Below are positions 53,973 to 62,660 of a stretch of 64,000 nucleotides of DNA, piece by piece (the stretch's first letter is position 1; the number at the start of each line of letters is the position of its first letter). Both the position numbers and the translations under genes were made by a program. The stretch is taken from contig CP004371.1 of the NCBI GenBank assembly GCA_000597885.1, positions 3,054,501 through 3,118,500 on the forward strand. The letters run 5' to 3'. The DNA is from Flammeovirgaceae bacterium 311. GTDB taxonomy: Bacteria; Bacteroidota; Bacteroidia; Cytophagales; Cyclobacteriaceae. The notes under the pieces were generated by a model. It did not search any database. It was not told where the DNA came from and was given only the letters and a program-made list of their open reading frames with translations.

Positions 53973-56213
53973 ATGGCTGGAGTAAATAAAACTACTGTCC
54001 CTGTATGGGGAGGTATAGAATGCACTGTGCACCGGCTCAAAAATGCCTACAGCAATCAGCTGGATAACAGCGGGCACCAGACCCGCATCAGTGACCTGGA
54101 GCTTATTGCTGATTTGGGCATTAAAACGCTGCGTTACCCTGTATTATGGGAAATAGTAGCACCCAATGGCCTTAAAAGGGCTAATTGGTCGTGGGCAGAT
54201 GAGCGCCTGGAGAAATTGAGGAGCCTGGGCATTACCCCGATAGCAGGCTTGCTGCATCATGGTAGCGGCCCTGCCTATACCAGCCTGGTAGATCCCGGCT
54301 TTCCTGAAAAATTTACCGAGTATGCAGTTGCGGTAGCCGAGCGCTACCCCTGGCTGGAACTGTTTACGCCTATTAACGAGCCCCTTACCACAGCACGCTT
54401 CAGCTGCCTGTACGGCCACTGGTATCCGCACACCCGAAATGCAAAATCTTTCTCAAAGGCCCTTTTAAACCAGTGCAAAGCCACCATTATGGCCATGAAA
54501 GCCATAAAGGCCCTTGTTCCCAATGCCCAACTGGTGCAAACAGAAGATATGGGCAAATGCCACAGCACCAAAAAAATGGCTTACCAGTGCAACTTTGAGA
54601 ATGCACGCAGGTGGGCATCTCTTGATCTGCTCTGTGGAAAATTTCAGGAAAATGAGTTAATGCTTGATTATCTCCTGGGCCTGGGAAATGTAAAAGAAAC
54701 AGAGCTGGAATATTTTACCAGCAACCACCATGCGCCCGATATCATCGGCATCAACCATTACATTACCAGCGAAAGATACCTGGATGAAAATATGCAGCAC
54801 TATCCGGCATGGTCGCATGCGGGCAATGGCAGGCACCGCTATGCTGATGTGGAGGTGGTTAGAGCAGACATTAACAGGAGGGCCGGGCACTACAATATAT
54901 TAAAAGAAGCTGCAGAACGCTATAAACTTCCGCTGGCCCTAACCGAGGTGCATTTAGGCGCTACCCGTGAGGAGCAGTTAAGGTGGTTTATGGAAGCCTG
55001 GCATGCGGTTGTAAAGCTCAAGCGTGAAGGAATAGATATTAGAGGCATTACCGCCTGGTCTATGTTAGGCGCCTACGACTGGAATACCCTGCTAACCCAG
55101 AAAAACAACTTTTATGAACCGGGGGTTTTTGATGTGAGGTCGGGAAAGCCACGGCCTACCGCCCTGGTTGAGCTTATTAAAAAGCTGGCAAAGGGAGAAA
55201 CGCCTGATCACCCTGTGCTGAAAGCTGACGGCTGGTGGAAAAACCCGGGTGCCAGCTATTTTAAGTACAGCGGAAAGCCTAATGCACGGGAGCTTCCGCA
55301 GGTAGTGTCTATAAAAAAAGGATCTCTGCCGGAGCCTCCCGCCAAAACCGTTCTGATTACTGGCGCCACAGGTACGCTTGGGCAAGCCTTTGCCAGAATC
55401 TGTAAAATACGAAACATCTCTTACCAGATCCTAAGCCGGCAGGAGCTGGATATTACCAGCAAAGAATCCATAGAAAATGCGCTGCAGCATTACCAGCCCT
55501 GGGCAGTGATCAACACAGCCGGTTATGCTAAGGTAGACGAAGCAGAGCTGATGCAGGAGCGCTGTTTCCTTGAAAATACAGTGGGTCCCGCACTGCTGGC
55601 AGAGGCCAGCCTGCGGTATGGAGCGCAGTTTACCACCTTTTCTACAGACCTGGTCTTCGATGGTAAATCTTCCTCACCCTATAAGGAAAGAAACCCTGCA
55701 GCGCCGCTCAACATTTACGGCTTATCAAAATTCTATGCAGAAACCAAAGTACTAAAGGTAAATCCGGATGCACTGGTGGTTAGAACCAGCTCCTTTTTCG
55801 GTCCCTGGGATAAGCACAATTTTATTACGCAAATGCTAACAACACTGGAGGAAAACAAGCACTTTGTTGCCTCTAAAGATCATATTGTATCTCCTACCTA
55901 TGTGCCAGACCTGGTGAACAATGTGCTTGATCTGATACTGGACAAGGCTTGTGGCATCTGGCACCTGTCAAACCCATCAGAAGTAAGCTGGGCTGATTTT
56001 GCCTTTAGAACCGCAGAAATTGCTAATTTAAATCCTGATCTGATCAGGGCAACAGATGCCAGGCAATTGGGCTTTAAAGCCCTTCGCCCAACCTATAGTG
56101 CACTTGGCAGTGAAAAAGGATTACTGCTGCCGCATCTGGACGATGCCATTACCCGCTATTTGCGTGAAAGAGAAGTTTTTGATCAATCACTGTACGCCGG
56201 GGCAGAAAATTAA
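53973..56213 (+). CDS. GH1-like glycosidase / RmlD-like reductase fusion
   Basis: 746-residue two-domain cytoplasmic protein. Residues about 10-430 form a GH1-type TIM barrel with acid/base Glu136 in FTPINEP and a probable nucleophile Glu325 in LALTEVHLG (usually TENG). Residues 458-746 form a dTDP-4-dehydrorhamnose-reductase-like SDR: GATGTLG nucleotide loop, STDLVFDG, and YGLSKFYAE with Tyr582 and Lys586. The fusion couples sugar cleavage or recognition to nucleotide-sugar reduction. The N-terminus has no export signal. Similar fusions are known next to glf and glycosyltransferase genes; the pathway product is not established. Confidence 0.85.
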   Translation: MAGVNKTTVPVWGGIECTVHRLKNAYSNQLDNSGHQTRISDLELIADLGIKTLRYPVLWEIVAPNGLKRANWSWADERLEKLRSLGITPIAGLLHHGSGPAYTSLVDPGFPEKFTEYAVAVAERYPWLELFTPINEPLTTARFSCLYGHWYPHTRNAKSFSKALLNQCKATIMAMKAIKALVPNAQLVQTEDMGKCHSTKKMAYQCNFENARRWASLDLLCGKFQENELMLDYLLGLGNVKETELEYFTSNHHAPDIIGINHYITSERYLDENMQHYPAWSHAGNGRHRYADVEVVRADINRRAGHYNILKEAAERYKLPLALTEVHLGATREEQLRWFMEAWHAVVKLKREGIDIRGITAWSMLGAYDWNTLLTQKNNFYEPGVFDVRSGKPRPTALVELIKKLAKGETPDHPVLKADGWWKNPGASYFKYSGKPNARELPQVVSIKKGSLPEPPAKTVLITGATGTLGQAFARICKIRNISYQILSRQELDITSKESIENALQHYQPWAVINTAGYAKVDEAELMQERCFLENTVGPALLAEASLRYGAQFTTFSTDLVFDGKSSSPYKERNPAAPLNIYGLSKFYAETKVLKVNPDALVVRTSSFFGPWDKHNFITQMLTTLEENKHFVASKDHIVSPTYVPDLVNNVLDLILDKACGIWHLSNPSEVSWADFAFRTAEIANLNPDLIRATDARQLGFKALRPTYSALGSEKGLLLPHLDDAITRYLREREVFDQSLYAGAEN

Positions 56214-56273
56214 CTAACTGCGAAAGGCTAATAAATCAGTAGCAGTAAAGGGGCTGCCAGGGCAGCACCAGCG

Positions 56274-57083
56274 TTATGCAGGTTCCTTTACTCCAAAAAG
56301 TAACTCGTTTGCTTTCTTCCCTACCTGTTCAATAAGCTCCATCTTGCGAAGGCAGTAGGTTATTTGCCTGCACCGGTAAAGGGGCAGCCCACTGGCCGCT
56401 GCAAGGCATTTATTAGAGAAAGGAACCGGCAGGGTGGGTGGCAGGAATTGCAGAAAATCTGCCGCACAAACAAAACGGTGCGAGCTTACCACTTCCAGCA
56501 GCCGCCGGTCTTTCAGGCTTACCCTTTTGCGGCGCCTGCTGCCCTGGCCGTCCTGGCAGCGCACTTCTTCCTCATGTATCAGCGGAAACTCCAGCGTTAA
56601 GTTTTCGTGCTTAAACAAATCCGGCAGGCGTACCAGCTCGGCAAAAAGATCGGCCAGGTGACCACGGCGGGGAGATTTTCGCCGGGACAGGATTTTAGTA
56701 CCCCCGGGATCTGTGTGCACAATCCACTTCTGTACGGTAACAGGATGTACCAGATGCACCTTATGCTGCTCCACCAGCTTGCTAATTTTTGGCCTGATGG
56801 CAGTAAAATTTCGGGTCTGGATTTCAATAAGCTGCCCCTCCCGCACCAAATCTATAACAAATCCCATTAGTGGCACTTCAAACTGATCATCCGGCAGGGC
56901 GTACCATTGCTTAAGAGCTGCATGCAGGGACCGTTCGTTCCGAGTGCCAATACCGTTACCAACGGAAATAACATTTTCTTCTTTCTGCTGCTTCTTCACG
57001 CTGCAAATATGCAGGATGTTTTGTACAGGAGCATCATAAAAAAATGCTCCTGCCAAGATAAAGCTTCTCCGAAAACGGCACAC
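56274..57083 (-). CDS. PD-(D/E)XK-like protein of unknown function (DUF8091-like)
   Basis: 269 residues, opposite in strand to its neighbours. The N-terminal domain carries NERSLHAALKQWYALPDDQF and FEVPLMGFVIDLVREGQLIE with IQTRNF next. The D...E-x-Q pattern on adjacent strands is what a PD-(D/E)XK nuclease core shows. A basic patch follows (SRRKSPRRG), then a C-terminal winged-helix-like part (RRLLEVVSSHRFVCAADFLQ, YRCRQITYCLRKMELIEQVG). The start is uncertain: ATG at 57083 or, better fitting the domain, GTG at 56999. The target is unknown. Confidence 0.75.
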   Translation of the reverse strand: MCRFRRSFILAGAFFYDAPVQNILHICSVKKQQKEENVISVGNGIGTRNERSLHAALKQWYALPDDQFEVPLMGFVIDLVREGQLIEIQTRNFTAIRPKISKLVEQHKVHLVHPVTVQKWIVHTDPGGTKILSRRKSPRRGHLADLFAELVRLPDLFKHENLTLEFPLIHEEEVRCQDGQGSRRRKRVSLKDRRLLEVVSSHRFVCAADFLQFLPPTLPVPFSNKCLAAASGLPLYRCRQITYCLRKMELIEQVGKKANELLFGVKEPA

Positions 57084-57294
57084 AAATTAATGAATATCTG
57101 CTGCTTAGCCTCCAGTGCTTTCACAGAACAATATAATGGTTAAACTTTAATCCGCAGCTATTCAATACTCTGAGCCCCTCCTGAAATAAATCTTCTTTCA
57201 CATACTGTTTTAGTGCAACTTTTCATGATAAAGAGAGTTTAATCTAAACCAAGAAGGTGCTACCCTGGTGATACAGAACCCTTCATTTTCTTTC

Positions 57295-57302
57295 TATTTT
57301 TG
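57295..57302 (+). promoter_or_regulatory. Putative -7 element of the glycosyltransferase gene
   Basis: TATTTTTG matches TAnnTTTG exactly, 56 nt before the ATG. No TTTG is found 19-21 bp upstream. Confidence 0.3.
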
Positions 57303-57358
57303 AAGCGCATCCTGCATTTTTCATCTAAAGCAGGCACTCTTTTTTTATAATTATTTGT

Positions 57359-58600
57359 ATGTACAAAGACAAGCTAGAAAACCCTATGCCGACCTCATCG
57401 GGTCATAACACCACAGTATCCCGAAGAGATGCACAGCAGCATCAGATCAGCAATACACAGCATAAAGTAACTGACCAATTTGTACAGAATATGCCTGATG
57501 TGGTATGCCTTTCCCATTTACGCTGGGATTTCGTATACCAGCGACCACAGCACCTGCTCTCGCGTTTTGCCCGACACACACGACTGTATTTTGTAGAAGA
57601 ACCAATATTTGAAGATATCAGTGTACCCAGGCTAGAGGTATCCGGCAGGGAGCAGAACATACAGCTGGTGGTACCACACTTACCGCACGGACTTTCGCCG
57701 GAACATGTTGAAATGGAACAGCGACAGTTGCTGGACCGTTTCTTTGCTGAAAAAGGGCTGGATCGTTATATTTTCTGGTACTACACGCCAATGGCTCTTG
57801 GCTTTACGAATCATTTCAGGCCAGTGCTTACCGTTTACGACTGCATGGATGAGCTCTCGGCCTTTAAGTTTGCACCTGTAAGGCTAAAAGAGCTGGAACA
57901 GGAGCTGTTTAAAAAAGCAGACTTGGTATTTACCGGCGGCCAAAGTCTTTATGAGGCAAAGCAACAGCAGCACACAAGTGTTTATGCATTTCCCAGCAGC
58001 ATCGACAAAGCTCATTTTGCACAGGCACGCCAGGCTTTGGAGCAACCTTCAGACCAGGCCTCGATCGCAGCACCACGCATTGGTTTCTTTGGCGTAATTG
58101 ATGAGCGCATGGACCTGGAGCTGCTAACGGCTGTGGCAGATGCAAAGCCCGAATGGCAGCTGGTAATGGTTGGACCTGTGGTAAAAATAGATCCCGCAGA
58201 TTTACCACAACGCCCCAACCTGCACTACCTGGGAGGTAAGTCTTACAAAGAATTACCTACCTATCTGAGCGGTTGGTCTGTGGCCATGCTGCCATTTGCC
58301 ATCAATGAATCTACCCGTTTTATCAGCCCAACCAAAACCCCAGAATACCTGGCTGCAGGCAAACCTGTTGTATCCACTCCCATTCGGGATGTAATAAGAC
58401 CTTACGGGGAGCAAAACCTGGTGCATATTGCCGGTACAGCTCAGGAGTTTATCACGGCCATTGAAAAAGCCCTGGCTCAGCAGGATGATGCACAATGGAA
58501 AGAAGAGGTAGATGCTTTCTTAACCCACATATCGTGGGATAAGACCTGGCAGGGCATGGTGGAGCTGATGAGCAATGCCTTACAGCTCAAAACCAGGTAG
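57359..58600 (+). CDS. Glycosyltransferase, GT-B fold (TuaH-like)
   Basis: 413 residues. The N-terminal 40 residues are poorly ordered, so translation could also start further in; the domain begins PDVVCLSHLRWDFVYQRPQH. Middle and C-terminal signatures are YYTPMALGFTNHF, LTVYDCMDELSAF, ADLVFTGGQSLYEAK, RIGFFGVIDERMDLELL and the sugar-nucleotide site FISPTKTPEYLAAGKPVVSTPI. Cytoplasmic or membrane-peripheral. It lies 48 nt upstream of glf, so the pair may transfer galactofuranose or its acceptor sugar. Confidence 0.9.
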   Translation: MYKDKLENPMPTSSGHNTTVSRRDAQQHQISNTQHKVTDQFVQNMPDVVCLSHLRWDFVYQRPQHLLSRFARHTRLYFVEEPIFEDISVPRLEVSGREQNIQLVVPHLPHGLSPEHVEMEQRQLLDRFFAEKGLDRYIFWYYTPMALGFTNHFRPVLTVYDCMDELSAFKFAPVRLKELEQELFKKADLVFTGGQSLYEAKQQQHTSVYAFPSSIDKAHFAQARQALEQPSDQASIAAPRIGFFGVIDERMDLELLTAVADAKPEWQLVMVGPVVKIDPADLPQRPNLHYLGGKSYKELPTYLSGWSVAMLPFAINESTRFISPTKTPEYLAAGKPVVSTPIRDVIRPYGEQNLVHIAGTAQEFITAIEKALAQQDDAQWKEEVDAFLTHISWDKTWQGMVELMSNALQLKTR

Positions 58601-58648
58601 TATCACTGCAGAATAATATTTTTTAGAACTTAACACAGGAGATTTTTT

Positions 58649-59863
58649 ATGTTCGACTATCTGATAGTGGGAGCAGGCTTTGCGGGCAGTGTATTAGCCG
58701 AACGCCTTGCCACCCAATTAAATAAAAAGGTTCTGATTATCGATAAAAGGAACCATATAGCGGGTAATGCCTACGACCATTTTAATAAAGATGGAATCCT
58801 GGTACATAAATACGGACCGCATATCTTTCATACCAACTCTAAAGATGTGTTCGATTATTTATCGCATTTTACCGAATGGCGCCCCTATGAACATCGGGTT
58901 CAGGCAAGTGTAGACGGTCAGCTGGTCCCTATTCCCATCAATCTGAATACCATTAACCAGCTATACGGGCTTAATCTTACTTCCTTTGAGGTAGAGGACT
59001 TCTTTCAGTCAAAGGCAGAAGAGATCAACCCTATCCGCACCTCCGAAGATGTGGTAGTAAGTCGTGTAGGCCGGGAGCTGTACGAAAAGTTCTTCCGCAA
59101 CTACACCCGCAAGCAGTGGGGTATGGATCCTTCTGAGCTGGATAAATCAGTTACCTCACGGGTGCCGGTGCGTACCAACCGCGATGATCGTTACTTCTCC
59201 GACACCTTTCAGGCCATGCCTGTAAGAGGGTACACCTATATGTTTGAAAAGATGCTGGACCACCCCAACATCAAAATCATGCTCAATACTGATTATCACG
59301 AGATTCTGGATATCATCCCATTTAAGGAAATGATATATACAGGTCCGGTAGATGAGTATTTTGATTTCAGGTATGGCAAGCTGCCTTATCGTTCGCTGGA
59401 GTTCAAGCACGAAACACTGGATGAGCAGCAGCATCAGCCGGCACCGGTGGTAAATTATCCTAATGAACACCCCTACACCCGCATTACCGAGTTTAAGTAC
59501 CTGACCGGGCAGCAGCATCCTAAAACCAGCATTGTGTACGAGTACCCCAAAGCAGAGGGCGATCCTTACTACCCGGTTCCAAAACCGGAAAATGCCGAGC
59601 TGTACAACAAGTACAAAAAACTGGCAGATGAAACCCCCAGTGTACACTTTGTTGGCCGACTGGCTACCTATCGTTATTATAACATGGACCAGGTAGTGGC
59701 CCAGGCACTTACGCTCTTTAAAAAGCTGTCGCCAGCAAAAGAGAAGATTCAACTTGTAGACCGTGCGCCCCTAAAGCTTAACGGCAATAGCAAAGCCAAA
59801 GTACTTAATGGGGCAGTGGCAGCTATCAGCAGCAACGGGAATGGAAAGCATAAACCAGGGTAG
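58649..59863 (+). CDS. glf: UDP-galactopyranose mutase
   Basis: Flavoenzyme that converts UDP-galactopyranose to UDP-galactofuranose. FAD site FDYLIVGAGFAGSVLAERLA, then DKRNHIAGNAYDHF, VHKYGPHIFHTN, and the substrate region YEKFFRNYTRKQWGMDPSEL with conserved Arg/Trp residues. The C-terminal FAD contact is VGRLATYRYYNMDQVVAQAL. The core of about 365 residues is normal; a Ser/Asn/Gly-rich tail of roughly 35 residues is extra. A clear ribosome-binding site CAGGAG (58637-58642) supports the ATG at 58649. Confidence 0.95.
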   Translation: MFDYLIVGAGFAGSVLAERLATQLNKKVLIIDKRNHIAGNAYDHFNKDGILVHKYGPHIFHTNSKDVFDYLSHFTEWRPYEHRVQASVDGQLVPIPINLNTINQLYGLNLTSFEVEDFFQSKAEEINPIRTSEDVVVSRVGRELYEKFFRNYTRKQWGMDPSELDKSVTSRVPVRTNRDDRYFSDTFQAMPVRGYTYMFEKMLDHPNIKIMLNTDYHEILDIIPFKEMIYTGPVDEYFDFRYGKLPYRSLEFKHETLDEQQHQPAPVVNYPNEHPYTRITEFKYLTGQQHPKTSIVYEYPKAEGDPYYPVPKPENAELYNKYKKLADETPSVHFVGRLATYRYYNMDQVVAQALTLFKKLSPAKEKIQLVDRAPLKLNGNSKAKVLNGAVAAISSNGNGKHKPG

Positions 59864-59972
59864 GCAGCTACCATCCCCAGCGCTTATTACTGAACACAAA
59901 ATGGTGAAAAGTCTGGCAGCAGCAAGCTTACCCTGCTTAGTCTGCTGCCAGCATCATTTTATAGCAGCTCTT

Positions 59973-62180
59973 TTAGCGGCTGATTTCTTTTCCTAAGCGA
60001 ATATCGCGCGAGGAACTTCCTGCCAGCAGGTTAAACTTACCCGGCTCCAGTACCCACTGCTTTTTATCTTCGCTGTAAAACTGAAATGCTTCTTTGCGCA
60101 GGCTTAAGGTAACATTCTTTGATTCGCCAGGTTTCAATGCAATTTTTTGAAAAGCTTTCAGCTCTTTTACAGGTCTTTGTACAGAGGCCTCAATATCTTC
60201 TACATAGAGCTGTACTACCTCCTGCCCGGCCCTCTTGCCTGTGTTTTTAACAGTAACTGTTACTTTGAGCTCCTCTCCCTGCTCGCGCACCTGCATGTTG
60301 CTGTAGGCAAATGTGGTATAGGAGAGGCCATGTCCGAAACTAAAGAGCGGTTCTACCTGGTAGGTATCGTGGTAGCGGTAGCCTACAAAAATATCCTCTT
60401 TATAATGCACGTTCAGCGTATCTTTATCTCCGGGATATTCTCCCAGGGCATGCGCGGGAGAATCCTGTAAGCTTTTAGGAAAGGTAGTGGGCAGTTTCCC
60501 GGATGGGTTAGTTTCGCCAAACAAAATGCTGGCAAGTGCAGTGCCTCCCTCCATACCCGGATACCAGGCCTGCAGGATGCCGGGGGTACGGTCAATCCAC
60601 GCGTTCATATCCACAGCACCTCCTCCTATCAGTACCACCACCGTATTGGGATTTACTTTCAGCACGGCATCCAGCAGTATATCCTGCTCAAAAGGCAGTG
60701 TCATGGATGGCTTGTCTGCTCCTTCCATATCATAAGCGCCGCCATTCCACTCATCGGTATAACCGTGCGTCCAGCCCCCTACATACACCACTACATCTGC
60801 ACTTTTTGCAGCATTTACCGCCTCTTCAATTAGGGCGCTATTTGCTTTCTCTGCCCTGGAGACTTCAAACCCAGGCGCATAGCTGATCTCTATTTCATTT
60901 CCTGCCAGTTTGCGGAGGCCCTCCAGCGGGGTAACCTCGTAGATGGCGCGCACCTGGGAGCTGCCGCCGCCCATTGCCTGTTTCCTGGTGGCATTGGCCC
61001 CTATAACGGCTATGGACTTTATCTTCTCTTTCTGCAGGGGCAGTATGCTGCCTTGGTTCTTCAGCAGTACCATTGATTCTGCGGCTATCTGCAGTGCTGC
61101 CTGCTGATGGGCCCTGGTATTCACTTCGCCGGCAGGGCGATCGGTGAACATTTTAGTATGATGCATCACCCGCAAAATGCGCCGCACCTTATCATCGATA
61201 ACAGACTCAGGTACTTTCCCGCTTTTTACAAGCCCGATCACAGTATCTGCCAGGTAAAATTTCTTGTAATCAATATCAGGCATTTGCAGCAGATCAGTGC
61301 CCATTTCTATATCTGTACCGTAAAGCAGGGCTTCCATGGTATTGTGTACGGCTCCCCAGTCGCTCATCACCAGGCCTTTAAACCCCCACTCTCCTTTCAA
61401 TACTTCGTTGATCAGGTACGGATGATGGGTAGCATACTGGCCGCGGAATTTATTGTAGGATCCCATAACGGAAAGTACTCCACCCTCTTCTACAGAAGCC
61501 TTAAAGGCTGGCAGGTAAATTTCCTGAAGGGCACGCTCGCTCATTTCCACATTTACACTGGAGCGTCTGATTTCCTGGTTGTTGGCTGCAAAGTGTTTTA
61601 CACAGGCTGCCACTCCCTGGTCCTGCACCCCCTTAATGTACCCAACAGCCATAACAGCGGCCAGGTGAGGATCTTCGCTTAAATACTCAAAATTCCGGCC
61701 GTTCAGGGGTGTGCGCATAATGTTAACACCCGGACCCAGAATAATATCCTTGCCGCGCATTCTGGCCTCACGCCCCAGAACATTTCCGAAAGCATAGCCC
61801 AGATCGGGATTCCAGGTAGCAGCCAGTGCAATACCCGTTGGTAAATAGGTTACTGAATCGTCACCGGCATTATCAGGTATCCAGTCGCGGCCATGCTCAG
61901 GGCGTACCCCGTGAGGGCCATCAGACATGCTTAGCTCCGGTATTCCCAGGCGCGCCACTCCCCCCGAGGTAAAGGAAGAGTTTGCATGAATCATGCTGAT
62001 CTTTTCCTCCAGGGTCATCTGGCCAATCAGGGAGTCAATCCTGCTTTCATAAGCCATCATTCCCAGTGATTCCTGCATAACAGGCATTTGAATGCTCTCT
62101 GCAGATGAGCAGGCAACCATTGCCATCGCCAATACATAAAGACAGCCAAATTGCCTGATGATGGTAAATGACTTATTCAT
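59973..62180 (-). CDS. Exported GH3 beta-glucosidase (BglX-like)
   Basis: Lipoprotein glycosidase of 735 residues that removes terminal beta-linked glucose or xylose. Lipobox MVAC with Cys24. The TIM barrel (about 45-360) contains SMSDGPHGVRPEHGRD, CVKHFAANNQEIRRSSVN and the nucleophile Asp in LVMSDWGAVHNT. The alpha/beta sandwich (about 400-590) and C-terminal fibronectin-III-like domain (TVTVKNTGKRAGQEVVQLYV) complete the BglX layout. It lies downstream of a cellulase gene on the same strand, so cello-oligosaccharides are a plausible substrate. Confidence 0.95.
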   Translation of the reverse strand: MNKSFTIIRQFGCLYVLAMAMVACSSAESIQMPVMQESLGMMAYESRIDSLIGQMTLEEKISMIHANSSFTSGGVARLGIPELSMSDGPHGVRPEHGRDWIPDNAGDDSVTYLPTGIALAATWNPDLGYAFGNVLGREARMRGKDIILGPGVNIMRTPLNGRNFEYLSEDPHLAAVMAVGYIKGVQDQGVAACVKHFAANNQEIRRSSVNVEMSERALQEIYLPAFKASVEEGGVLSVMGSYNKFRGQYATHHPYLINEVLKGEWGFKGLVMSDWGAVHNTMEALLYGTDIEMGTDLLQMPDIDYKKFYLADTVIGLVKSGKVPESVIDDKVRRILRVMHHTKMFTDRPAGEVNTRAHQQAALQIAAESMVLLKNQGSILPLQKEKIKSIAVIGANATRKQAMGGGSSQVRAIYEVTPLEGLRKLAGNEIEISYAPGFEVSRAEKANSALIEEAVNAAKSADVVVYVGGWTHGYTDEWNGGAYDMEGADKPSMTLPFEQDILLDAVLKVNPNTVVVLIGGGAVDMNAWIDRTPGILQAWYPGMEGGTALASILFGETNPSGKLPTTFPKSLQDSPAHALGEYPGDKDTLNVHYKEDIFVGYRYHDTYQVEPLFSFGHGLSYTTFAYSNMQVREQGEELKVTVTVKNTGKRAGQEVVQLYVEDIEASVQRPVKELKAFQKIALKPGESKNVTLSLRKEAFQFYSEDKKQWVLEPGKFNLLAGSSSRDIRLGKEISR

Positions 62181-62573
62181 AATTTTTTCGCTTTACTTGT
62201 GTGTACCTGCATATTGAAGCGGCACTACATGTTAATTCTTACTGCCTCCGGCTCTTATCTCATTATGCTGATAAGCAGCACCTTCACAGTTCCTTACCCA
62301 AAATCCAGGTCTGGCAGAAGGCACTTTTTCCGGCCAGAGCCTTTGTTTCAGAGCTTTCTTTTCAATGCTTTCTCTACTAATTATGATCCGCTCTGCAGCC
62401 CTGGCTTACAGGTCAGCAGCTAGCTTCCAGCATAGATTTACAGCTGTCTGTTTGCGTTCTCCGCAAACGTTAGTGCAATCGCAAGCAGGGAGTATTTCTA
62501 ATCAAAAGTCACAAAAAGAAAGCAGATAAGCGGGATAAAATGCTTCCAATGGGGGTATAAAATGAATACAAAT
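62181..62573. other. Gene-free spacer upstream of the GH3 gene
   Basis: About 390 bp with no coding-like frame. It contains an inverted repeat at 62450-62468. No TAnnTTTG element is found close to the ATG at 62180. Confidence 0.5.
62450..62468. promoter_or_regulatory. Candidate operator: 7-bp inverted repeat
   Basis: GTTTGCG, five bases, CGCAAAC. The perfect dyad about 270 nt upstream of the GH3 start could bind a dimeric regulator. It is the only strong dyad in this spacer. Confidence 0.3.
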
Positions 62574-62622
62574 AAAAAAACACTGCCTGCAGCAAGAGAA
62601 AATCCTCCTACTACAGGCAATG
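62574..62622 (-). terminator. Intrinsic terminator of the GH9 gene
   Basis: On the minus strand CATTGCCTG pairs with CAGGCAGTG (9 bp, one G-U) across a long loop and is followed by seven Ts (62574-62580). It begins about 38 nt after the GH9 stop. Confidence 0.65.
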
Positions 62623-62660
62623 CTGCTACATAGCAGTGCTGCTACATGTTGGGTTAAAAG

